64,000 nucleotides of DNA. It comes from Chamaelirium japonicum (Eukaryota > Streptophyta > Magnoliopsida > Liliales > Melanthiaceae). The position numbers and the translations under genes were made by a program. Positions 12,476-23,229 of the stretch are shown piece after piece; the first letter of the stretch is position 1, and every line of letters starts with the position of its first letter. Under the pieces are notes generated by a model. That model worked only from the letters and a program-made list of their open reading frames with translations. It did not search any database and was not told the origin of the DNA. The stretch lies in contig CANTAL010000148.1 of NCBI GenBank assembly GCA_947650365.1, positions 620,001-684,000 on the forward strand. Reading direction: 5' to 3'.

Positions 12476-13776
12476 ATGTATCCATTCTAATTCATTCGTA
12501 CGATCCATTCTAATTCGTTCATATGATCCATTCTAATTCGTTTGTATGATCCATTCTAATTCGTTCGTGCGATCCATTCTAATTCATTCGCACGATCCAT
12601 TCTAATTCATTCGCACGATCCATTCTAATTCTTTCATATGATCCATTCTAATTCATTCGCACGAATGTATCCATTCTAGTTCATTCGTACGCTCCATTCT
12701 AATTCATTCGTACACTCCATTCTTATTCATCGCACAAATGTATCCATTCTAATTCATTCGAACGATCCATTCTAATTCATTCGCACGATCGATTCTAATT
12801 CATTTGTATGATCTATTCTAATTCATTCGTACGATCCATTCTAATTCTTTCGTACGATCTATTCTAATTCATTCGCACGATCTATTCTTAATCATTCGTA
12901 CAATCCATTCTAATTCATTCGTACGATCCATTCTAATTCATTCGCACTATCCATTCAAATTCATTCTTATGATCCATTCTAATTCATTCGCGCAATCCAT
13001 TCCAATTTATTCGTACGAACCATTCTAATTCATTCGTATGATCCATTCTAACTCATTCGGTGGATCCATTCTAATTCATTCGTACGATCCATTGTAATTC
13101 ATTCGCACGATCCATTCTAATTTATTCGTGCGATCCATTTTAAGTTATTCATACGATCTATTCTAATTCATTCGCATGATCCATTCTAATTCATTCGTAC
13201 AATCCATCCTAATTCATTCGTACAATCCATTCAAATTCATTCGTACGATGCAATCTAATTCATTCGCACAAATGTATCTATTCTAATTCATTCGTACAAT
13301 GCGTTCTAATCCATTCGTACGATCCATTCTAATCCATTCGTGCGATCCATTCTAATTCATTCGCACGAATGTAACCATTCTAATTCATTCATATGATCCA
13401 TTCTAATTCAAACGTACGATCCATTCTAATCCATTCGTACGATCCATTCTAATTCATTCGCACGAATATAACCATTCTAATTCATTCGTACGATCCATTC
13501 TAATTCATTCCTACGATCCATTCTAATTCATTCGCACGAATGTATCCATTCTAATTCATTTGCACGATCCATTCTAATTCAATCCTATGATCCATTCTAA
13601 TTCATTCATACGATCCATTCTAATTCATTCGCTCGAATGTATCCATTCTAATTCATTCGTACGATCCATTCTAATTTGTTCATACGATCCATTCTAATTC
13701 GTTCGTACGATCCATTCTAATTCATTCGTACGATCCATTCTAATCCATTCGTACGATCCATTCTAATTCATTCCTA
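12476..13776 (+). repeat. satellite, plus-orientation block 13
   Basis: It holds the plus-strand form of the signature module at about 13,223-13,320. It also holds the variant unit cattcggtggatcc near 13,060, in which the hinge CGTAC is replaced by CGGTG and a GGATCC site is created. Confidence 0.92.
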
Positions 13777-15865
13777 CAAATGAATAAGATTGGATCGTAT
13801 GAATGAATAAGAATGGATCGTATGAATGAATTAGAATGGATCGTGCGAATGAATTAGAATGAATCGTACGAATGAATTAGAATGGATACATTCGAGCGAA
13901 TGAATTAGAATGGATCGTACGAATGAATTAGAATGGATCAGACGAATGAATTAGAATGGATCGTACAAATGAATTAGAATGGATACATTTGTGCGATGAA
14001 TAAGAATGGAGCATACGAATGAATTAGAATGGAACGTACGAATGAACTAGAATGGATACATTCGTGCGAATGAATTAGAATGGATCATATGAAAGAATTA
14101 GAATGTATCGTGCGAATGAATTAGAAAGGATCGTACGAATGAATTAGAATGGATATATTCGTGCGAATGAATTTGAATGGATCGTACGAACGAATTAGAA
14201 AGGATCGTACGAATAAATTAGAATGGATACATTCATGCAAATGAATTAGAATGGATCGTACGAATTAATTAAAATGGATCATACGAATGAATTAGAATGG
14301 ATCGTTCGAATGAATTAGAATGGATCATATGAATGAATTAGAATGGTTACATTCGTGCGAATGAATTAGAATGGATCGTACGAATGGATTAGAATGGATC
14401 GTACGAATGGATTAAAACGCATTGTACAAATGAATTAGAATAAATATATTTGTGCGAATGAATTAGATTGCAATGTACGAATGAATTTGAATGGATTGTA
14501 CGAATGAATTAGAATGGATCGTACGAATGAATTAGAATGGATCGGAAAATGAATTAGAATGGATCGTGCGAATGAATTAGAATGGATCGTACGAATGAAT
14601 TAGAATGGATACATTTGTGCGAATGAATTAGAATGGATCGTACGAATGAATTAGAATGGATCGTACAAATGAATTAGAATGGATACATTTGTGCGAATGA
14701 ATTAGAATGGATCGTGCGAATGAATTAGAATGGATCGTACGAATTAATTAGAATGGATCGTACGAATGAATTAGAATGGATCATGCAAATGAATTTGAAT
14801 GGATCGTACGAATGAATTAGAATGGATCGAACAAATGAATTAGAATAGATATATTCGAGCGAATGAATTAGAATAGATCGTAGGAATGAATTAGAATGGA
14901 TCATACGAATGAATTAGCATGGATCGTGCTAATGAATTAGAATGGATTGTATGAATGAATTAGAATGGATACTTTCGTGCGAATGAATTAGAATGGATCG
15001 GACGAATGAATTAGAATGGATCGTACGAATGAATTAGAATGGATCGTGCGAATGAATTAGAATGAATCGTACGAATGCATTAGAATGGATACATTCGTGC
15101 GAATGAATTAGAATGGATCGTACGAATGAATTAGAATGGATCGTGCGAATGAATTAGAATGGATCATGCGAATGAATTAGAATGGATCTTACGAATGAAT
15201 TAGAATGGATACATACAAATGAATTACAAAGGTTACATTCGTGAGAATGAATTAGAATGGATCGTACGAATAAACTAGAATGGATCGTACGAATGAATTA
15301 GAATGGATACATTCGAGCGAATGAATTAGAATGGATCGTACGAATGAATTAGAATGGATAATAGGAATGAATTAGAATGGATCGTGCAAATAAATTAGAA
15401 TGGATCGTACGAATGGATTAGAATGGATCGTACGAATGAATTAGAATGGATCATACAAATGAATTAGAAAGGTTACATTTGTGAGAATGAATTAGAATAG
15501 ATCGTGTGAATAAATTAGAATGGATCGTGCGAATGAATTAGAATGGATCGTACGAACGAATTAGAATGGATCGTACGAACGAATTAGAATGGATCATACG
15601 AATGAATTAGAATGGATACATTCGTGCGAATGAATTAGAATGGATCGTACGAATGAATTAGAATGGATCATAGGAATGAATTAGAATGGATCGTGCAAAT
15701 GAATTAGAATGGATACATTCGTGTGAATGAATTAGAATGGATCGTAGGAATGAATTAGAATGGATCGTACGAATGAATTAGAATGGTTACATTCATGCGA
15801 ATGAATTAGAATGGATCGTACGAATGAATTAGAATGGATCGTGCGAATGAATTAGAATGGATCGT
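13777..15865 (-). repeat. satellite, minus-orientation block 14
   Basis: It carries the signature module at about 14,404-14,500 and a further copy of the ~1.44-kb series at 14,780-15,230. Its right end is one arm of the perfect 44-bp palindrome at 15,844-15,887. Confidence 0.93.
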
Positions 15866-15887
15866 ACGATCCATTCTAATTCATTCG
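15844..15887. repeat. perfect 44-bp palindrome at a strand switch
   Basis: The arms 15,844-15,865 and 15,866-15,887 are exact reverse complements with no spacer. The centre is CGTACG. Minus-strand units run in on the left and plus-strand units leave on the right. Confidence 0.95.
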
Positions 15888-16248
15888 TATGATCAATTCT
15901 AATTCATTCGCACGATCCATTCTAATTCATTCGTACGATCCATTCTAATTCATTCGCACGAATGTAACCATTCTAATTCATTCGTACGATCCATTCTAAT
16001 TCATTCCTACGTTCCATTCTAATTCATTCGCACCAATGTATCCATTCTAATTCATTTGCACGATCCATTCTAATTCATTCCTATGATCCATTCTAATTCA
16101 TTCGTACGAACCATTCTAATTCATTCGCTCGAATGTATCCATTCTAATTCATTCATATGATTCATTCTAATTCATTCGCACGATCCATTCTAATTCATTC
16201 GTCCGATCCATTCTTATTCATTCCTACGATCCATTCTAAATCATTTGT
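15866..16248 (+). repeat. satellite, plus-orientation block 15
   Basis: A short block of ordinary units. It ends at catttgtacgaatgaatt, a near-palindromic join. Confidence 0.92.
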
Positions 16249-17664
16249 ACGAATGAATTAGAATGGATCGTACGAATGGATTAGAATGGATCGTACGAAT
16301 GGATTAGAATGGATCGTACAAACGAATTAGAATGGATCGTATGAACGAATTAGAATGGATCGTACGAATGAATTAGAATGGATACATTCGAGCGAATGAA
16401 TTGGAATGGATCGTACGAATGAATTAGAATGGATCATGCAAATGAATTAGAATGGATACCTTCATGCGAATGAATTAGAATGGATTATGCGAATAAATTA
16501 GAATGGATAGTATGAATGAATTAGAATGGATACATTCATGCAAATGAATTAGAATGGATCATACGAATGAATTAGAATGGATCATACGAATGAATTAAAA
16601 TGGATCATATGAATGAATTAGAATGGTTATATTCGTGCGAATGAATTAGAATGGATCGTACAAATGGATTAGAATGGATCGTACGAATGGATTAGAACGC
16701 ATTGTACGAATGAATTAGAATAGATACATTTGTGCGAATGAATTAGATTGCATCGTACGAATGAATTTGAATGGATTGTACGAATGAATTAGAATGGATC
16801 GTACGAATGAATTTGAATGGATCGTATGAATGAAATAGAATGGATCGTACGAATTAATTAGAATGGATCGTACAAATGAATTAGAAAGGTTACATTTGTG
16901 AGAATGAATTAGAATGGATCGTACGAATGGATTAGAATGGATCGTACGAATGGATTAGAATGGATCGTGCAAATGAATTAGAATGGATACATTCATGCGA
17001 ATGAATTAGAATGGATCATAGGAATGAATTAGAATGGATCGTACGAATGAATTAGAATGGTTACATTCGTGCGAATGAATTGGAATGAATCGTACGAATG
17101 GATTAGAATAGATCGTACGAATGGATTAGAATGGATCGTACGAATGAATTAGAATGGATCGTACAAATGAATTAGAAAGGTTACATTTGTGAGAATGAAT
17201 TAGAATGGATCATACGAATGAATTAGAATGGATCGTACAAATGGATTAGAATGGATCATACGAATGGATTAGAATGGATTGTACGAATGATTTAGAATGG
17301 ATCATACAAATGAATTAGAAAGGTTACATTCGTGAGAATGAATTAGAATGGATCGTATGAATTAATTAGAATGGATCGTACGAATGAATTTGAATGGATA
17401 CATTTGTGCGAATGAATCTGAATGGATTGTATGATGAATTACAATGGATCGTACGAATGAATTAGAATGGATCGTACGACTGAATTAGAATAGCTCATAC
17501 GAATGAATTAGAATGAATCGTACGAATGAATTAGAATGGTTATATTCGTGCGAATGAATTAGAATAGATCGTACAAATGAATTAGAATGGATCGTACGAA
17601 TAAATTAGAATAGATCGTGCGAATGAATTAGAATGGATCGTATGAATGAATTAGAAAGAATCGT
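16249..17664 (-). repeat. satellite, minus-orientation block 16
   Basis: It includes a full signature module at about 16,681-16,780 and three 'GAAAGGTTAC' variants. It ends at an atcgtacgatcc hinge. Confidence 0.93.
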
Positions 17665-18300
17665 ACGATCCATTATAATTCATTCGTCCGATCTATTCTA
17701 ATTCATTCGCACGAATGTATCCATTCTAATTCATTCGTACAATCCATTCTAATTCATTCGCATGATCTATTCTAATTCTTTCGTATGATCCATTCTAATT
17801 CATTCCTATGATCTATTCTAATTCATTCGCTCGAATGTATCCATTCTAATTCATTCGTATAATCCATTCTAATTCATTCGCACGATCCATTCTAATTCAT
17901 TCGTATGATCCATTCTAATTCATTCGTACGATCCATTCTAATTCATTCGTATGATCTATTCTAACTCATAAGCACAAATGTATCCATTCTAATTCATTCG
18001 TAAGATCCATTCTAATTCATTCGCACGATCCACTCTAATTCATTCGTACGATCCATTCTAATTCATTCGTACGATCCATTCTAATTCATGCATACGATCC
18101 ATTCTAATCCATTCGTACGATCCATTCTAACTCATTCGGTGGATCCATTCTAATTCATTCCTATGATCCATTCTAATTCATTCGTATGATCCATTCTAAT
18201 TCATTCGTACGAACTATTCTAATTCATTCGCACGATCCATTCTAATTCATTCGCACGATCCATTCAAATTCATTCGCATGATCCATTCTAATTCATTTGT
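17665..18300 (+). repeat. satellite, plus-orientation block 17
   Basis: It contains a cattcggtggatcc unit near 18,138. The closing join catttgtacgaatgaatt matches the one at 16,248 in form. Confidence 0.92.
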
Positions 18301-19104
18301 ACGAATGAATTAGAATGGATCGTACCAATGGATTAGAATGGATCGTACGAATGAATTAGAATGGATCATACGAACGAATTAGAATGAATCGTACGAATGA
18401 ATTAAAATGGATACATTCGTGCGAATGAATTAGAATGGATCGTACGAATGAATTAGAATGGATCATATGAACGAATTAGAATGGATCGTACGAATGAATT
18501 AGAATAGATCGTACGAATGAATTAGAATGGATCGTGCGAATGAATTAGAATAGATCGTACGAATGAATTAGAATGGATCGTACGAATGAATTAGAATGGA
18601 TCATAGAAACGAATTAGAATGGATCCACCGAATGAGTTAGAATGGATCGTACGAATGGATTAGAATGGATCGTACGCATGAATTAGAATGGATCGTACGG
18701 ATGAATTAGAATGGATCGTACGAATGAATTAGAATGAATCGTGCGAATGAATTAGAATGGATCGTACAAATGAATTAGAATGGATACATTTGTGCGAATG
18801 AGTTAGAATGGATCATATGAATGAATTAGAATGGATCATACGAATGAATTAGAATGGATCATACGAATGAATTAGAATAGATCGTGCGAATGAATTAGAA
18901 TGGATTGTACGAATGAATTAGAATGGATACATTCGAGCGAATGAATTAGAATAGATCGTAGGAATGAATTAGAATAAATCATACGAATGAATTAGAATGG
19001 ATCGTGCGAATGAATTAGAATGGATTGTACGAATGAAGTAGAATGGATACATTCGTGTGAATGAATTAGAATGGATCGGACGAATAAATTAGAATGGATC
19101 GTAC
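18301..19104 (-). repeat. satellite, minus-orientation block 18
   Basis: It holds the minus-strand form of the GGTGG variant (ggatccaccgaatgagttag) near 18,622. It ends with the atcggacg series and the tacgattcattct junction shared with 8,040 and 57,005. Confidence 0.93.
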
Positions 19105-21070
19105 GATTCATTCTAAATCATTCGTATGATCCATTCTAATTCATTCGCACGATCCATTCTAATTCATTCGTACGATCCATTCTAATTCATTCGTACGATC
19201 TATTCTAATTCATTTGCACGAATGTAACCATTCTAATTCATTCATACGATTGATTCTAATTCATTCGTATGAGCTATTCTAATTCATTCGTACGATCCAT
19301 TCTAATTCATTGGTACGATCCATTGTAATTCATTCATACAATCCATTCAGATTCATTCGCACAAATGTATCCATTCAAATTCATTTGTACGATCCATTCT
19401 AATTAATTCACACGATCCATTCTAATTCATTCTCACGAATGTAACCTTTCTAATTCATTTGTATGATCCATTCTAATTCATTCGTATGATCCATTCTAAT
19501 CCATTCGTATGATCCATTCTAATCCATTCGTACGATCCATTCTAATTCATTCGTACGATCCATTCTAATTCATTCTTACAAATGTAACCTTTCTAATTCA
19601 TTTGTACGATCCATTCTAATTCATTCGTACGATCCATTCTAATCCATTCGTACGATCCATTCTAATTCATTCGCACGAATGTAACCATTCTAATTCATTC
19701 GTACGATCCATTCTAATTCATTCCTACGATCCGTTCTAATTCATTCGCATGAATGTATCCATTCTAATTCATTTGCACGATCCATTCTAATTCATTCCTA
19801 TGAGCCATTCTAATCCATTCGTATGATCCATTCTAATCCATTCGTACGATCCATTCTAATCCATTCGTACGATCCATTCTAATTCATTCTCACAAATGTA
19901 ACCTTTCTAATTCATTTGTACGATCCATTCAAATTCATTCGTACTATCCATTCTAATTCATTCGTACGATCCATTCAAATTCATTCGTACGATCCATTTT
20001 AATTCATTCGTACAATCCATTTAAATTCATTCGTACGATGCAATCTAATTCATTCGCACAAATGTATCTATTCTAATTTATTCGTACAATGCGTTCTAAT
20101 CCATTCATACGATCCATTCTAATACATTCATACGATCCATTCTAATTCATTCGCACGAATGTAACCATTCTAATTCATTCACATGATCCATTCTAATTCA
20201 TTCATACGATCCATTCTAATTCATTCGTATGATCCATTCTAATTCATTCGTATGATCCATTCTAATTCATTTGCATGAATGTATCCATTCTAATTCATTC
20301 GTACGATCCATTCTAATTCATTCGCATAATCCATTCTAATTCATTTGCACGAATGTATCCATTCTAATTCATTTGCATGATCCATTCTAATTCATTCGTA
20401 CGATCCATTCTAATTCATTCGCACGAATGTATCCATTCAAGTTCATTCGTACGCTCCATTCTAATTCATTCGTACGCTCCATTCTTATTCATCGCACAAA
20501 TGCATCCATTCTAATTCATTCGTACGATTCATTCTAATTCATTCGCACGAATGTATCCATTCTAATTCATTCGTACGCTCCATTCTTATTCATCGCACAA
20601 ATGTATCAATTCTAATTCATTCGTACGATCCATTCTAATTCATTCGCACGATCCATTCTAATTCATTCGTACGATCCATTCTAATTCATTCGCACGAATG
20701 TATCCATTCTAATGCATTTGTATGATTCATTCTAATTCATTCGCACGATCCATTCTAATTCATTCGTACGATCCATTCTAATTCATTCGCACATATGTAA
20801 CCATTCTAATTCATTCGTACGATCCATTCTAATTCATTCCTACGATCCATTCTAATTCATTCACACGAATGTATCCATTCTAATTCATTTGCACAATCCA
20901 TTCTAATTCATTCCTATGATCCTTTCTAATTCATTCGTACGATCCATTCTAATTCATTCGCTCGAATGTATCCATTCTAATTCATTCGTACGATCCATTC
21001 TAATTCATTTGTACGATCCATTCTAATTCATTCTCACGAATGTAACCTTTCTAATTCATTTGTATGTATC
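19105..21070 (+). repeat. satellite, plus-orientation block 19, left of the retrotransposon
   Basis: It contains the signature module (20,025-20,102) and several ctcacRaatgtaacctttc variants. Its last bases, catttgtatgtatc, are the left flank of the LTR element and include the target duplication. The block resumes at 30,181. Confidence 0.94.
21066..21070. repeat. target-site duplication, left copy (gtatc)
   Basis: These five bases directly precede the TGTAAC end of the LTR. They are repeated exactly at 30,181-30,185. Confidence 0.92.
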
Positions 21071-21570
21071 TGTAACGCCCCGATATTTTACGGATTTATT
21101 TGATCCGTATAATACTAAGGTGTTAGAAAATAAAAGCTTGGGTATAACTAAGCTCCATCAAAATTGGAACTTAACTGAGCCATTCTATTAAAATAACCAT
21201 TGTTTGATACATTTTATGAGAACAAAAGTCTAAGGCAATAAATTTATTTTTTTCTGCAACGTCACTTCATGTTTCGGCTTCGGCATCTTCGTAGAAAGGG
21301 GTGTACAGCGGGTCCTCAACTCCTTCTGGGTCATTCCCTACTCGCTCTCCGTCCTCTTCCAGTCCTGCAGAATTTGACTCTGAAGGGTGCACAACATCTG
21401 TAGGGGGGTGAGTCCAAACCACTGACTCACCTCATGATATAGTTTATTTCATGCTAAATATTTGTACGGAAAAACAGTAAACGTGACTACGATATGTAAA
21501 TAATAGAAAACATGCATCACCCGATTCCCTTTTTGGCTCTTCCGGCCAGGGTAGGAATCTCAATCCTTAC

Positions 21571-21770
21571 CCGGGTACTTTTAGTCCGCAACAAGGCTAG
21601 CCCCACACCTAGGTACTTTTAGTCCTCAGACTAGGCTAGCCCCACACCTAGGTAACTTTTAGGCCTGTAGCCAGGGCTTGACCCATACCCAGGTACTTTC
21701 TGGCCTCAGCCAGGGCTAGACCCACACCCAGGTACTTTCTGGCCTTCCGCCAGGGCTAGACCCACACCCA
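21571..21770. repeat. five tandem 40-bp repeats inside the 3' LTR
   Basis: The units share ggtactttYtRgcc ... agggctagacccacaccc. The first two units carry a diverged ggctagccccacaccta form. The same five units lie in the other LTR at 28,566-28,765, so they predate this insertion. Confidence 0.9.
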
Positions 21771-22388
21771 ACAAGTGATCACGTACTTCACAATTTACTA
21801 CCCATAGCAATTTACCGATGATCTATAGCAGATATTTAGCATGAAGAAACTTGGTTAAAACTCCCCTACCTGAACCGTTGCAAATTCTTATTTCTGATGA
21901 GGAAGCCTTATCACGCACGAAACCTGAAAATATGTTACTAATAATTTGTTAGTTTTTTCCTAAATTTTCTAGGATTTTTCCGAAACATTTTTCAATGTGA
22001 ACTAATGGGTTTCTCTCCTTTTAGGGGTATTTTTGTAATTTCAAACATACCTTAAATCTATACTGGTGTGTAGATCTTTTCATTTCGGACCCGTGGCCGC
22101 AAACGGAACTCAATTCCGAGTTCGTTTGCTCCCGGTACGGCCAAAACAGTTGGGTTTTTAGCGGATTTTTAATTTGGGTCTGCCCTTAGTAAATACAGTA
22201 AGGTTGTCTTTAGTAATAATGGTGCAGTTACAAGAATTTAGAGTCATTCTACCATTTTAAAATTTTAAAACTAAATGGCCCTGGCCCATTACTTAATGGG
22301 CTTCAGCTCATATTTCATAGTGGGCTCTATATGGGTCTACTGGGCTGCAGCCCAACATAATATAAAAAAAAAATAAACTAACCGGAGT

Positions 22389-22600
22389 TTTTGGGAGGCG
22401 GTGCCCGACGGCAGGAGGCGGCGGCCGGCGGCGGGCGGCGGCGGTCGCCGGCGGTGGTCAGTCGGCCGGCGGTGGGCGGCGGGCGGCCGACGGCGGTCGG
22501 CCGGCGGTCAGCGGCGGTCGGCCGGCGGCGGTCGGCCGGCGGTCGGCCGGCGGTGGGCGGCGATCGGCCGGTGGCGGGCGGCGGTCGGTGGTGGTTGTCG
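22389..22600. repeat. GC-rich GGCGG/GGCCGGCGG tract in the 3' LTR
   Basis: About 210 bases made almost only of G and C with irregular ggcggtcggcc repeats. On the element's sense strand it reads as CCGCC repeats downstream of the TATA box, so it would lie in the transcribed leader. Open frames here (such as 22,391-22,648) are low-complexity by-products. Confidence 0.9.
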
Positions 22601-22670
22601 AGGGGGAGTGGAGAGGTAGGGCACGGGTTTCGAGACGGGCTGGAGTGAAAAACTCTTGTGGAGGGGGGGG

Positions 22671-22678
22671 TTTATATA
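22671..22678 (-). promoter_or_regulatory. TATA box (TATATAAA) in the 3' LTR
   Basis: On the plus strand tttatata, which is TATATAAA on the element's strand, followed by a C-rich stretch. The matching box in the 5' LTR is the one that would drive the element. Confidence 0.6.
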
Positions 22679-22899
22679 GTAGTTTTGGGAATTCTAAAAG
22701 TCACAGGGTCTTTAATGCAAATCGGCCATTTAGTGCGTACTGCGGCTGTACCCGTCCGATCGGAAACGAAAGGTCGCCGGCTTCGGTTACATCTGCACGA
22801 CCCTTTCCGTCCGATCGAAAACGAAGGGTCAACGGCTGTTGGTCTCCCCATTAGTATATATATTAGTTATATTAGCTGTTTCTAATACAGAAAAGCACT

Positions 22900-22970
22900 A
22901 CAGGTCTTTTGGCTAGAGGAAAATCTTTAAGAGTTCTAATGAAGAGGTCATAGGTTCAAATCCTTCTATT
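22900..22970 (+). other. tRNA-like patch with A-box- and B-box-like motifs
   Basis: ttggctagagg at about 22,909 resembles a Pol III A box, and GGTTCAAATCC at 22,953-22,963 is a perfect B-box match 42 bases further on, tRNA-like spacing. No complete cloverleaf can be drawn by eye. The copy in the other LTR (29,905-29,975) is slightly decayed. It may be a tRNA- or SINE-derived fragment captured by the LTR, or chance. Confidence 0.35.
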
Positions 22971-23176
22971 GGCTAAATATGTATAAATATATATATATTT
23001 TTTTCTCAAAATTTTTAAATACTCTAAATGTGTCCAAATCGAAAAGGTTTGTATAGGTTTTTCGATCGTCTCGGCGAGACGAACGCAATGGCGCCATCCG
23101 ATTTTTATTTTGAATTTTCTATAAAAATATTCTTATAATGACCTTTAAATTATTAATAAATTTTTGGGTTGTTACA

Positions 23177-23188
23177 TTCTCTTCCCCT
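23177..23188 (-). other. polypurine tract of the Ty3/gypsy element
   Basis: On the element's strand AGGGGAAGAGAA, directly before the TGTAAC start of the 3' LTR. This position and composition are those of the plus-strand primer for reverse transcription. Confidence 0.88.
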
Positions 23189-23229
23189 AATAAAAATTTC
23201 GTCCTCGAAATTTAGAGTACATATCTCAG

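Larger units (their letters stand above)
21071..23176 (-). repeat. 3' LTR of the Ty3/gypsy element (left on the plus strand)
   Basis: It is bounded by tgtaacgcccc and gggttgttaca and is nearly identical along its length to 28,067-30,180. It contains five copies of a 40-bp repeat (21,571-21,770), a very GC-rich tract (about 22,389-22,600), a TATA box (22,671-22,678, minus strand) and a tRNA-like patch (about 22,900-22,970). Confidence 0.95.

Noticed and set aside
1-21070. CRISPR array
   Set aside because: The repeats are directly adjacent with no unique spacers, occur on both strands, and sit in a plant context.
1-21070. Human-type satellite II/III (ATTCC-based) or telomere repeat
   Set aside because: There is a superficial ATTC resemblance only. 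The unit is 23/28 bp with a CGTACGATC hinge, not a 5-bp or 7-bp repeat, and the inserted elements are of plant type.
22391-22854. Gly/Arg/Ala-rich open frames in the LTR GC tract (also 29,388-29,889)
   Set aside because: They overlap in several frames, follow base composition, run opposite to the element and differ between the two LTRs by small length changes.
21071-23176. Two separate solo LTRs instead of one element
   Set aside because: The target duplication flanks the whole 21,071-30,180 span, and the primer site and polypurine tract sit at the correct inner edges.
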